A stretch of 64,000 bases of DNA, from NCBI GenBank assembly GCA_964620045.1, contig CAZUJL010000003.1, positions 170,473-234,472 on the forward strand, given 5' to 3'. A program made the translations under genes and the position numbers. The notes beneath the pieces are model-generated. The model did not search any database. It saw only the letters and a program-made list of their open reading frames with translations, and was not told where the DNA came from. The DNA comes from VFKU01 sp964620045. Lineage in GTDB: Bacteria > Hydrogenedentota > Hydrogenedentia > Hydrogenedentales > GCA-2746185. This document shows, piece by piece, positions 42,657 through 51,339 of this stretch. Positions within the stretch are counted from its first letter, which is position 1, and the number at the start of each line of letters is the position of its first letter.

Positions 42657-43792
42657 CGTGCGGCTCCCGCGCCGTCAAACGCGCGATCGAAATCCTTCCA
42701 CACCGGATCGTATCCCGCGCGGCGGATCATCAATTCCACTTCCGCCGGCGATCGCAGATCTTCCAGCGCGAATTGTTCCAGCACGTCTTCGCCGTGCGTC
42801 GCGTATCCGCCGGGCCGCGTGGAGGAACCGGCGCTCATGTGCGTAATCCCCAGCGGCAGCAGGCGATCGCGCAGCGCCGCTGTTTCACGCGTGGACAACA
42901 CCAGTGGCGACTCAGGAAGGTACAGCCGCATCGCGAGCATGTATTGCACCAGCTCGGCATCGCTCACGAGTTTTGGAATATCGAAACGCTCCGGCACATG
43001 CCGCAACCGCGGGAACGACACGGCCACGGAGCTCTGCCAACACGCGCGACGCAAATACCGCGCATGCAACGCCGTGCGAAACGCGTCCACGCGCCAGTCC
43101 GTAAGTCCCAGCAGCACGCCGATGTTCAACCGCCGCGCGCCCGCGCGCCCCGCACGCTCAATCGCATCGAGCCGGTACTCGTAATCGGCCTTCTCGCCGA
43201 TCAGGTGCACCTGCGCGTACGTGTCGCGATCGTAGGTCTCCATGTAAATCGTTACGCCATCGAGTCCGATCGCGCACATCTTTTCGTAGTCCGGCGTATC
43301 GAGCGAATAAATCTCCACGGATATCGAAGGAAAGTATTCGCGCGCGATCGCCACGGCGTCCGCAATTTGTTCCGGCGGCACGGCGCGTCGCGCTTCGCCG
43401 GTCAACATCAGCACACTCTGAAAGCCTTGCGCCGCGAGCGCCGCGCATTCCTGCCGGAGCTGTTCCGGATTGAGCGTCAGCCGTTTCTCGCGGTTCCCGG
43501 ATCGCACGGCATAGCCGCAATACGTGCAATCCGCGCCGCACACATTCGAAATATAGATCGGCGCATAGAGCGAAATAGTCCGGCCGAAAAAACGCCGCGT
43601 CGTGCGCTGCCCTTCGCGCGCGATCGCCTCAAACTGCGCCGGAGCGTGGGGGGAAAGCAGCGCGGCGAGTTCCTGCGTTCCACGAATATTGCGCCGCAAT
43701 GCGCGCTCGACATCCGCCGGAGTCGCCGCATCGATTAACGCGAGGATGCGTTCAGGCGGCCACTGTTCGAGTTCTTCGGCGAAGGTGTACAT
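42650..43792 (-). CDS. thiH: 2-iminoacetate synthase ThiH
   Basis: A 380-residue radical SAM enzyme that makes dehydroglycine from tyrosine for the thiazole ring, used by organisms without the glycine oxidase ThiO. The cluster motif is NVCGADCTYCGYAVRSGNREKR (Cys at the three CxxxCxxC positions), followed by LMLTGEARRAVP and VSFPRLRHVPE near the middle. The C-terminal third (STRETAALRDRLLPLGITHMSAGSSTRPGGY) is typical of the family. An anaerobic or low-oxygen lifestyle is consistent with ThiH, but not proven by it. Confidence 0.95.
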   Translation of the reverse strand: MYTFAEELEQWPPERILALIDAATPADVERALRRNIRGTQELAALLSPHAPAQFEAIAREGQRTTRRFFGRTISLYAPIYISNVCGADCTYCGYAVRSGNREKRLTLNPEQLRQECAALAAQGFQSVLMLTGEARRAVPPEQIADAVAIAREYFPSISVEIYSLDTPDYEKMCAIGLDGVTIYMETYDRDTYAQVHLIGEKADYEYRLDAIERAGRAGARRLNIGVLLGLTDWRVDAFRTALHARYLRRACWQSSVAVSFPRLRHVPERFDIPKLVSDAELVQYMLAMRLYLPESPLVLSTRETAALRDRLLPLGITHMSAGSSTRPGGYATHGEDVLEQFALEDLRSPAEVELMIRRAGYDPVWKDFDRAFDGAGAARC

Positions 43793-43862
43793 GACAATCT
43801 ATAAATCGGCGAAACTTGGTGAAGGGAACGATGTCCAATCTTTTGCTATTCCGCTATTCCCA

Positions 43863-44660
43863 CTAGACCGGCAGATTACGCGCCGGGTCTTGTAAAAATC
43901 CTGTAAGCGGAGAACTCGCCTCCGCCGTCTCGCGCACGGGTCCCAGTCCGGAAAGATACGCCGTGCGTCCCGCTTCCGTCGCCATGGCAAACGCGCGCGC
44001 CATGCCCGCGTGATCGCTTGCATCGGCCAGCGCGGTATTCACAAGCACGGCATCCGCGCCCATCTCCATCGCTTCGGCGGCGTGGGAGGGCGCGCCCAGT
44101 CCCGCATCCACCACGACCGGAATATTCGCCTGTTCGATGATGATGCGGATCATGTCGCGCGTTTTCACGCCGCGATTGCTCCCGATCGGCGCACCCAGCG
44201 GCATCACGGTCGCCGTGCCGATTTCTTCGAGTCGCTTCGCAAGCACGGGATCCGCCTGGATATACGGCAGCACCACGAAGCCGTCCTTCACCAGGATTTC
44301 TGCCGCCTTCAAGGTCTCAATCGGATCCGGCAACAGATAGCGCGGCTCCGGCGTCACTTCCAGCTTCACCCACGGCTCCAGGCCCGCCGCCCGCGCCAGT
44401 CGCGCCAGGCGCACGGCCTCGTCGGCATTTCGTGCGCCCGAGGTATTCGGCAGAATGAGCTGCTTCTCGCGATCGATGGCCGAGAGGATGCCTTCGTCGT
44501 CCGGCCGGTCGAGATCGACCCGCCGCAGCGCCACCGTCACGATTTCCGATCCGGAACCCTCGATTGCCGCGCGCAGGGCCTCGGCGGACGGGAACTTGCC
44601 CGTCCCAATCATCAGCCGCGAGCGGAACGTGCGGCCGGCTATTTGCAGCGGATGACTCAT
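43863..44660 (-). CDS. thiG: Thiazole synthase ThiG
   Basis: A 265-residue TIM-barrel protein that builds the thiazole phosphate from DXP, dehydroglycine and ThiS thiocarboxylate. The Schiff-base lysine is in [16 protein letters not shown] (about residue 97), [12 protein letters not shown] binds phosphate, and [28 protein letters not shown] is the conserved end. First gene of thiGHSE, with a 70-bp gap to thiH. No TPP riboswitch was found in the 234 bp upstream, so regulation, if any, is by another means. Confidence 0.96.
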   Translation of the reverse strand: MSHPLQIAGRTFRSRLMIGTGKFPSAEALRAAIEGSGSEIVTVALRRVDLDRPDDEGILSAIDREKQLILPNTSGARNADEAVRLARLARAAGLEPWVKLEVTPEPRYLLPDPIETLKAAEILVKDGFVVLPYIQADPVLAKRLEEIGTATVMPLGAPIGSNRGVKTRDMIRIIIEQANIPVVVDAGLGAPSHAAEAMEMGADAVLVNTALADASDHAGMARAFAMATEAGRTAYLSGLGPVRETAEASSPLTGFLQDPARNLPV

Positions 44661-44828
44661 GCCAAATGCCTTCCAAATCGGACAGTTATGGTATCAAACG
44701 CGGCGGAACCGGACAACGCATCTACTGGATTTAGCATGACTTAAGCGCATTTCCGCGGCAGAACTTTCCGGGCCGGGCAACCTTTGCCCACTGCCCGATG
44801 GCCCTCAAATCGCCAATCCCCGCGCCAT

Positions 44829-44855
44829 TAAGCCCCGGCCCGGTTCTGCCGATAA
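44829..44855 (+). promoter_or_regulatory. Sigma-28 (FliA) promoter of flgK
   Basis: TAAG (44829-44832), 15 bp, then GCCGATAA (44848-44855) reproduces the FliA consensus TAAA-N15-GCCGATAA with one mismatch. The start codon of flgK is 39 bp further on. This is the expected class of promoter for late flagellar genes. Confidence 0.8.
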
Positions 44856-44894
44856 AGGAACACGGTTTGCTCTTGTGGGGACGGGGTAGTTTGA

Positions 44895-46601
44895 ATGGGC
44901 ACATTATTCAGCACATTGTCGATCGGCACATCGGGGCTGCGCGCCGCGCAGGTCCAGCTCGACACCGCCGGCCACAACATCGCCAACGTCGACAAGGAAG
45001 GCTTCTCGCGCCAGCGCGTCGAGCTCGCCAGCTTTGCGCCGGTGGGCACGCCGTTCGGCCAGATCGGCCGTGGTGTCAAAGTTACCGACATTCACCGCCT
45101 GCGCGATCCGCTGCTCGATATTCTGTACCGCAATCAGGTCGGCTCGATGAACAGCGCGCAGATTCAGGACGAATACTTCCAACAGATTGAAGATGTGTTC
45201 ATGGAACCAACCGAGAACGGCCTCAGCCAGCGGTTGAATCTATTTTTCGATGCGCTGCAGGAGTTCTCCACCAACGTCGAATCGATGCCGGTGCGCTCCA
45301 GCGTCATGGTCGAAGCGCAGGAACTCGCGGGGTTATTTAACGACACCTTCGCGCGCCTCGACAGTCTGCGCACCAACGCGAATGAAGAAGTCCTCGGGTT
45401 CGTGCCCGAGATTAATTCGCTCACCGAACAGATCGGTCGCCTGAATGATCGCATCCGCGTCGCCGAGGCGACCGGCAACGCCGCGAACGACCTGCGCGAC
45501 GAGCGCGACGTGCTCGTGGACCAGCTCGCGGGCATCATCAATATCTCCGTCACGGAGACGAATTCCGGCGAATACGAAATCTTTACCAGCGGACAGCAAC
45601 TGGTGTCCATGGGCCAGGTGCGTGCGCTCGAAACCGTGCAGAACGCCACCATCGATCCCTCGCGGCCCGACCTCGTCGAAGTGCGCTTTGTCGACAACGG
45701 CCAGGTGCTCAATGTGCAGGACGGCGAGTTGTACGGCGCGCTGCAAATGCGCGATGTCGAGTTGCGCGGCGTCATCGAAGACCTCGACGAAATGGCCGCG
45801 GGCCTCATCAACGAAATCAACCGCATCCACAGCCAGGCGAACGGGCTCACAAATCTCAGCGGCACCGTGACGGCGTCCAACGGCGTCACCGATCCCACAG
45901 CGGATCTCGCCACGGCCGGTCTGCCGTTCACGTTTACACCCGGCACCTTCCAGGTCAATGTGTACAACAACACCGGCGCGCTCGTGGCCGGCGCACCCTT
46001 CACGATTACCGTCGCCGCCGGCGATTCGTTGAACGACGTGGCCGCGCAGTTGGACGCGCTCGCCAATATCGATTCCAGCGTGAACCCCGACGGCGAACTC
46101 GTCATGACGGCCGACGCGGGATTCTCCTTCGGATTCGCGAACGACAACACGCGGCTGCTGGCTGCCGTTGGCATGAACGGACTCTTCACCGGTTCGAGCG
46201 CCAGCACGATGGGCGTGAACCAGGCGATCGTGGATGATCCCGCGCTGCTCGGCGGCGCCTTTGATCCCGCGTCCGACGCGACCGGTGACAACTCCGCCGC
46301 GGTCGCGCTCGCGGGCGTGCAGAGCGCACCGATCTTTTCGGGCGGCACCGCCTCGGTGAACGATTTTTATGAATCGATCGTCGTCGGCATCGGGATAGAC
46401 GCGCGCGCGAACGCCGCCTCGCTCGAAGTCGAACAGCAGATCAACGAGAACTATCAGCGCCGCCGCCAGGAAGTATCCGGCGTTTCCATCGACGAAGAGG
46501 TCGCCTCGCTCATCCAGTTCCAGCGCGCGTTCGAAGCCTCGGCCCGTGTGATCACCGTCACGGATCGCATGCTCGACGCCCTGCTGGCGATGGCGTTATA
46601 G
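44895..46601 (+). CDS. flgK: Flagellar hook-associated protein 1 FlgK
   Basis: A 568-residue FlgK, the first junction protein between hook and filament. The N terminus (SIGTSGLRAAQVQLDTAGHNIANVDKEGFSRQRV) is the conserved hook/rod motif, and the C terminus (VSGVSIDEEVASLIQFQRAFEASARVITVTDRMLDALLAM) is the matching helix that packs with it. The middle has the helical stretch EINSLTEQIGRLNDRIRVAEATGNAANDLRDERD typical of FlgK and a variable, beta-rich insert. A near-consensus sigma-28 promoter lies upstream. flgL, which normally follows, is absent; the next gene is gspA. Confidence 0.95.
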   Translation: MGTLFSTLSIGTSGLRAAQVQLDTAGHNIANVDKEGFSRQRVELASFAPVGTPFGQIGRGVKVTDIHRLRDPLLDILYRNQVGSMNSAQIQDEYFQQIEDVFMEPTENGLSQRLNLFFDALQEFSTNVESMPVRSSVMVEAQELAGLFNDTFARLDSLRTNANEEVLGFVPEINSLTEQIGRLNDRIRVAEATGNAANDLRDERDVLVDQLAGIINISVTETNSGEYEIFTSGQQLVSMGQVRALETVQNATIDPSRPDLVEVRFVDNGQVLNVQDGELYGALQMRDVELRGVIEDLDEMAAGLINEINRIHSQANGLTNLSGTVTASNGVTDPTADLATAGLPFTFTPGTFQVNVYNNTGALVAGAPFTITVAAGDSLNDVAAQLDALANIDSSVNPDGELVMTADAGFSFGFANDNTRLLAAVGMNGLFTGSSASTMGVNQAIVDDPALLGGAFDPASDATGDNSAAVALAGVQSAPIFSGGTASVNDFYESIVVGIGIDARANAASLEVEQQINENYQRRRQEVSGVSIDEEVASLIQFQRAFEASARVITVTDRMLDALLAMAL

Positions 46602-46635
46602 GCGGACAAACCCGCAACTTCCGCACTTGTCCCGG

Positions 46636-46664
46636 TTGACACGGACCACCCCCGATGTTATCGT
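46636..46664 (+). promoter_or_regulatory. Promoter of gspA-gspB
   Basis: TTGACA (46636-46641) and TATCGT (46659-46664) are 17 bp apart, giving a perfect -35 and a four-of-six -10, 68 bp before the gspA ATG. Confidence 0.5.
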
Positions 46665-46731
46665 TACGTGTCAATAATTATCCGCTCGCGGAGCTGCGCC
46701 GCGGGCTTCGGGCGACGGAACCTTACACCTC

Positions 46732-48828
46732 ATGTATGAAGCGTTTTACGGGCTGAACGAAAAACCGTTCAACCTCACGCCCGACCCACGCTTTCTCTAT
46801 CTCAGCGCCAAACACAAAGAAGCCTTCGCACACCTGTTGTATGGCATTCGCAACCGCTGCGGCTTCGTCATGGTCTCCGGCGAAATCGGCACCGGCAAAA
46901 CCACCATCTGCCGCAGTTTGCTGAAACAGCTCGACCCCGACACCGAAGTCGCCTTCATCTTCAACCCAAAGCTCTCGCCGGTTGAACTGCTGCAAACCAT
47001 CAACCGCGACTTCGGCATCGCGTCGGCCGCCGATACCGTTCGTGGTCTTATCGACGAATTGAACGCGCATCTGATCGAGCGCGCGGCCAAAGGCAAGAAC
47101 TGCGTGCTTATCATCGACGAGGCGCAAAACCTCGGCACGGAAACGCTCGAGCAAATCCGCCTGCTCTCCAACTTGGAGACCGAAACGGAAAAGCTTCTGC
47201 AGATTGTGCTGATTGGTCAGCCGGAACTCGCCAAGAAACTCGAACTGACCGAACTGCGCCAGCTCAACCAGCGCATTACCGCGCGATACCACCTCGGCAC
47301 GCTGAGCGGCGACGAAACATTGCACTACATCGCGTTCCGCCTGCGTGTCGCCGGCGGCCGCAAGAAAGTAAAGTTCACGCGCAATGCGGTGCGCACCGTG
47401 CACCGCATTAGCGGCGGCACGCCGCGCGTGATCAACGCGCTCTGCGATCGCGCGCTGCTGATTGGCTATACGATGGAAACGCGCAATATCGCGCCCAACA
47501 TCGTGCGCAAGGCCGCCGCCGAAATTCAGGGCGCCGCGCGCCCCGGCCGTTCCTATGGCCGCTTCCGCCGTCTTATGCCCGCGTCCATCGCGGCCGCGCT
47601 GATCGCGGCTGCGGGCCTTGGCTTGTGGGGCGCTGCCCAAAAATACGATTTCTCGGTAGGCTTTATCCCTTCCGGGAATTGGCGCTTCTGGGAGAAAAAA
47701 TCAGTCGCCGATAATTCGGCGGAGCCTGCGGCGCAAAAGTCCGCTCCGATCGAAGTCGCGTTGAATACTCAAGCGCCACCGGCGAAGCACGAAACCGAAA
47801 CGCCGCCCGCGCCATCACCCGCGCGCGGCATTGCCGAAGCTGCCGTGGTGCCTGCGGACCCTGCGCCGAAGGCCGACGCGCTCGTGGCCACCGAATCGTT
47901 GCCGCCGCCGGCGTCGCAATCTTCCAATACCGAATCCCAATCCGCGCCGGCGGAAAAATCCGCTGCGACGCCCGATACACAACAAGTCGCGAGCCTCGCC
48001 GTACCGCCGCCCGCGGAAGTCCCGACGAAACCCGCATCTGAACCCGTCATCACGCCAGTGCACGCGGGCCCGCAGCCGCATCAAGGCCTCGCCGAACTCG
48101 TGCGCGCCTGGGACCTTGCCATTCTCGAATCGCCGCCGATCGAAGTAACGTGGAGCTCGGTCGCCGACTTCGCGTCCGCGAACGGCCTGCGCATGCTCGG
48201 CATGTCGCCCAGCACTTCCCACATCGCCGCGATTGATCTCCCGGTGTTGCTGCGTTTGCGCGCCGCGAGTGGGGCAGAAGAGTGGGTGGCCGTGCTCGGC
48301 CTCACCAAAGAGACTGCGCGCGTGGTGCACGGCGATGGCCGCACCGAAGACATGCCGCTGGAGATTCTGAAGCGCGACTACACCGGCGATGCGCTGTACC
48401 TGTGGAACGATCCCGCGCCCAAGGCCGAGCCACTGCGCGCGAACACAAAGAGCGACGCCGTGACGCGCCTGCAACAGGACCTGAAAACGCTCGGCCTGCT
48501 CGATCGCGATCCCACCGGCGTATACGACGTCGCCACGATCGAATCCATCGGCCGCGTGCAGCGCGCCACCGGCATCTCCGTGGACGGCGTCGCCGGCCAG
48601 CAAACACGCATGGTGCTCTCGAGCTGGCTCGATCGCTCCGGCGCGCCGAATCTCTCGTCGACGGGTTTCAACGACGCACTGCGGGCGCGTGTGCTGGCCA
48701 ATCCCGGCATGGTGCAGACGCAACCGCAGACGCGACCCGCGGATTTGGAAAGCATTCCCCTGCCGGAACTGGCGCCGCCAACCGAAACCACCGCGGCCGC
48801 GCCCGCATCGAACGAGGCCGGCCGATGA
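46732..48828 (+). CDS. gspA: ExeA/GspA-type AAA ATPase with peptidoglycan-binding domain
   Basis: A 698-residue inner-membrane protein. Residues 1-270 form the ExeA AAA domain: YGLNEKPFNLTPDPRFLYLS at the start, Walker A GEIGTGKTT at 50-58, Walker B CVLIIDEAQNL at about 123 and IGQPELAKKLELTELRQLNQRI. One helix (about 283-300) crosses the membrane. A Pro/Ala-rich linker (310-440) leads to a periplasmic domain and a peptidoglycan-binding domain near 565-630 (VTRLQQDLKTLGLLDRDPTGVYDVATIESIGRVQ). In Aeromonas ExeA with ExeB puts the type II secretin through the cell wall. No secretin or other gsp genes are in the window. Confidence 0.93.
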   Translation: MYEAFYGLNEKPFNLTPDPRFLYLSAKHKEAFAHLLYGIRNRCGFVMVSGEIGTGKTTICRSLLKQLDPDTEVAFIFNPKLSPVELLQTINRDFGIASAADTVRGLIDELNAHLIERAAKGKNCVLIIDEAQNLGTETLEQIRLLSNLETETEKLLQIVLIGQPELAKKLELTELRQLNQRITARYHLGTLSGDETLHYIAFRLRVAGGRKKVKFTRNAVRTVHRISGGTPRVINALCDRALLIGYTMETRNIAPNIVRKAAAEIQGAARPGRSYGRFRRLMPASIAAALIAAAGLGLWGAAQKYDFSVGFIPSGNWRFWEKKSVADNSAEPAAQKSAPIEVALNTQAPPAKHETETPPAPSPARGIAEAAVVPADPAPKADALVATESLPPPASQSSNTESQSAPAEKSAATPDTQQVASLAVPPPAEVPTKPASEPVITPVHAGPQPHQGLAELVRAWDLAILESPPIEVTWSSVADFASANGLRMLGMSPSTSHIAAIDLPVLLRLRAASGAEEWVAVLGLTKETARVVHGDGRTEDMPLEILKRDYTGDALYLWNDPAPKAEPLRANTKSDAVTRLQQDLKTLGLLDRDPTGVYDVATIESIGRVQRATGISVDGVAGQQTRMVLSSWLDRSGAPNLSSTGFNDALRARVLANPGMVQTQPQTRPADLESIPLPELAPPTETTAAAPASNEAGR

Positions 48829-49904
48829 GCTCGATTCTCGACGCACTGAACAAGCTGGAGCAGGAGAAGACGCAGGCCGCGCGCGAGAGCGAGCAATCTG
48901 AGCTCGATCCCGCGCTTACCGCGCACGATCTCGTCGGCCGCAGCATGTTGCGCGATCGCGTGACCCTGCGCGTCACACCGGCGGCGTTGCTGCTTTCCAT
49001 CGGCGCGCTCATCGCGACGCTAATCGTCGTCACCTTCGCCGTCGTGCTGATGATGATGCGCGCCAACAACAAGCCGACCGAGCAGGTTGCCGCGAACACG
49101 CCGGTGCCAACTGCTTCCGCGCCGGCCCCAGCACCCGCGCCCGTGTCGGCAGACAATGCGCCCGCTGCCACATCCGCCGTGGTGCCGCAAGCACAAACGA
49201 GTTCCGATCCGGCGCCGACTGCGCAACAGGCGCCGGCAACACAAACCGCAATGCCGCCCCCGGCACAGGCCTCGCAGATCCAGCCGGAAGTTGCCGCGCC
49301 GCCGCCCGCGCCTGTGGTGAGTCCGACGGTAGTGGCACGGCAGCCCGACAAGCCCGTGGAAACTCCGGCCGTCTCCGCGCCCGAAGTGAAAGCAGATCAG
49401 AAGACCGCACCAGCGCCCGCTCCGGCACCGAAAGAAGATCCTCCGGCGAAGGCGCCGGCGGTTTCAGAAGCGCCGGCTGCGCGTTCCGAGGAACCCGCGC
49501 CGCGCACGCGCGTGGCCGCCGCGCCTGCGGAGAACGACGACCCTGAGTTGCCGCCTGTAACTCCGCGCCGTCCGCCCGCGCCGAAGTCCACCGCCGATGC
49601 GGCGCCCGCGAAGGATGTTGCGCTGGATCGCTTGCCGATCTTTACCGAGTCCGATGGAATCCGCTACGGCTTCGAACGCATTCGCATCAATATGATGAAA
49701 CCGGCCGACGCGTCGAACCCGCAAGGCGCGGCGATTCTCAGCATTGCCGAGACAGGCCCCGACGGTTCCGTGGTGCGCAACACGATGCGCTTCTACGAAG
49801 GCCAGCGCATTCAGCAGTCGCCGCTGCGCATCTTCAAGGTTGAGGACAAGCGGGTCGGCATCGAAGACGTCCGCACGGGCGATCGCTACCAGCTCAAGTT
49901 CTAG
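48825..49904 (+). CDS. gspB: GspB-like type II secretion assembly protein
   Basis: A 359-residue partner of GspA, starting with the hallmark MSSILDALNKLEQEK and overlapping the gspA stop (ATGA). One transmembrane helix follows (about 50-75, LLLSIGALIATLIVVTFAVVLMMM), then about 180 residues of low-complexity Pro/Ala/Val sequence that spans the periplasm, and a compact C-terminal domain (RLPIFTESDGIRYGFERIRINMM to YQLKF) as in ExeB/GspB. Its TAG stop overlaps the TAG of the convergent rluB within CTAG. Confidence 0.88.
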   Translation: MSSILDALNKLEQEKTQAARESEQSELDPALTAHDLVGRSMLRDRVTLRVTPAALLLSIGALIATLIVVTFAVVLMMMRANNKPTEQVAANTPVPTASAPAPAPAPVSADNAPAATSAVVPQAQTSSDPAPTAQQAPATQTAMPPPAQASQIQPEVAAPPPAPVVSPTVVARQPDKPVETPAVSAPEVKADQKTAPAPAPAPKEDPPAKAPAVSEAPAARSEEPAPRTRVAAAPAENDDPELPPVTPRRPPAPKSTADAAPAKDVALDRLPIFTESDGIRYGFERIRINMMKPADASNPQGAAILSIAETGPDGSVVRNTMRFYEGQRIQQSPLRIFKVEDKRVGIEDVRTGDRYQLKF

Positions 49905-50680
49905 TTCTCGGGCCCGTTTTCATTCTCGGTCATTTTCCGGAGCTGTGTCACTTCGTCCATGCTCAGGTAACGCCATTCGCCCGGTTGAAGCGCCTCCGCG
50001 GAGATGCCGCCAAAGGCGACACGGAAGAGATCGCGCACCGGATGCCCCACCGCCGCGCACATGCGTTTCACCTGGCGCTTGCGGCCTTCGTGAATCACCA
50101 GCCGAATCAGCGTGGCGTTGCGCGCGTGCTTGAGGATGGACGCCTTGCACGGTGCCGTGCGGCCGTCTTCCAGTTCGACGCCCTCGGTCAGCCGCTTCAC
50201 CGCCGACTGCGTCGCGCGACCTTCCACCCACGCGAGATAGACTTTGTCCACACCGTAACTGGGGTGCGTAAGCCGGTGGCTTAGCTCCCCGTCGTTGGTG
50301 AGCAGCAGCGTCCCGGCCACATCCAAATCCAGCCGGCCCACGGGGAACACACGCGCGCGCACACCCGACAGCAGATCCAGCACCGTGCGCCGATCATGCG
50401 TGTCCTGTGCAGTCGTGATCACGCCCTTGGGTTTGTTGAGGAGAACATAAACCTTCGAGTCGCGAACGACCGGGTCGCCGTCCAGCGTGATCGCGTCAAC
50501 TTCACCGTTGACCGATTGGCCCAAGGTGGCCTGCTTGCCGTTCACCGCCACGCGGCCGGCCGAAATGAATTCCTCGCAGCGGCGCCGCGAGCCTGCGCCA
50601 CATTCCGCCAGATACTTTTGAAGTCGTACGATCAATGTCGTGTCCGCAAACGCCGCTCTCTCAGCGGGATTTTTGTGCAC
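49901..50680 (-). CDS. rluB: Ribosomal large subunit pseudouridine synthase RluB-type
   Basis: A pseudouridine synthase of the RsuA/RluB family. The N-terminal S4 domain is RLQKYLAECGAGSRRRCEEFISAGRVAVNG. The catalytic domain shows FPVGRLDLDVAGTLLLTNDGELSHRLTHP with the active-site Asp of GRLDxxTxGLLLLTNDG, and the C-terminal ALRRLVIHEGRKRQVKRM-like segment (LIRLVIHEGRKRQVKRMC). The target is probably U2605 of 23S rRNA by family. No ATG exists; TTG 50698, GTG 50680 and TTG 50635 are candidates, and the last is closest to known starts. Its gene follows scpB, a common pairing. Confidence 0.93.
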   Translation of the reverse strand: MHKNPAERAAFADTTLIVRLQKYLAECGAGSRRRCEEFISAGRVAVNGKQATLGQSVNGEVDAITLDGDPVVRDSKVYVLLNKPKGVITTAQDTHDRRTVLDLLSGVRARVFPVGRLDLDVAGTLLLTNDGELSHRLTHPSYGVDKVYLAWVEGRATQSAVKRLTEGVELEDGRTAPCKASILKHARNATLIRLVIHEGRKRQVKRMCAAVGHPVRDLFRVAFGGISAEALQPGEWRYLSMDEVTQLRKMTENENGPEN

Positions 50681-50701
50681 CCATCGCCCGGCGGGCAATG
50701 G

Positions 50702-51337
50702 TCAAACCATTTCGCGCAGTTCCTCGATGGTCGGCATTTCTTCGATGTTCTTGAGCCCAAAGTGCAGCAGGAACTCTTCCGTCGTGCGATACAAGCGCGG
50801 ATGGCCCGGCACTTCCGCCACGCCCACCGCCTTGATCAGGTGCCGTTCCTGCAGCAGGTTGAACGCATGCGACACGCTCACGCCGCGGATGGCTTCCACG
50901 TCGGGCCGCGTCACCGGCTGACGATACGCGATGATCGCCAGCGTCTCCAACACAGCCTTCGACAGCTTGTTCTTCTTTTTAATCTGGTACAAGCGACGAA
51001 TATACGGCGCGAACTGCGCATCGCTCGTAAGCTGGAACCCACCCGCGATGTCCCGCAGGCGGAACGGCACCGTCGTCGTTGCGATTTCGTCACGCAACTC
51101 GCCCAACATCATGCCCACAATATCCGGATCGATATCGCCCAGCGCCTCGGCCAGGCGTTGAATGCTCAACGGACGATCGCTCGCGAACAGCAGCGCGTAC
51201 AACGCACGCTTCGTATCGTCGCGGGAAAGGGACTCGACCGGTTCAAGGGCTTCGGTTTCGGCGGAATCGTTCTCCGCCTCATCCAAAACCGGCTCGACGA
51301 CCTCTTCCTCGGCAGCTTTCTTGCGCGCCTTTGCCAC
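50702..51337 (-). CDS. scpB: Segregation and condensation protein B
   Basis: A 211-residue ScpB with two winged helices. The first runs from about residue 40 (DDTKRALYALLFASDRPLSIQRLAEALG), the second from about 130 (LSKAVLETLAIIAYRQPVTRPDVEAIRGVSVSHAFNLLQERHLI), ending VPGHPRLYRTTEEFLLHFGLKNIEEMP. It acts with ScpA and SMC in chromosome condensation. A 38-residue acidic N-terminal extension is unusual. scpA, which often lies upstream, is not adjacent; aroF is upstream instead, 2 bp away. Confidence 0.95.
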   Translation of the reverse strand: MAKARKKAAEEEVVEPVLDEAENDSAETEALEPVESLSRDDTKRALYALLFASDRPLSIQRLAEALGDIDPDIVGMMLGELRDEIATTTVPFRLRDIAGGFQLTSDAQFAPYIRRLYQIKKKNKLSKAVLETLAIIAYRQPVTRPDVEAIRGVSVSHAFNLLQERHLIKAVGVAEVPGHPRLYRTTEEFLLHFGLKNIEEMPTIEELREMV

Positions 51338-51339
51338 GC

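Noticed and set aside
44661..44894. TPP riboswitch upstream of thiG
   Set aside because: No CTGAGA or ACCTGATCTGG-like core on the minus strand.
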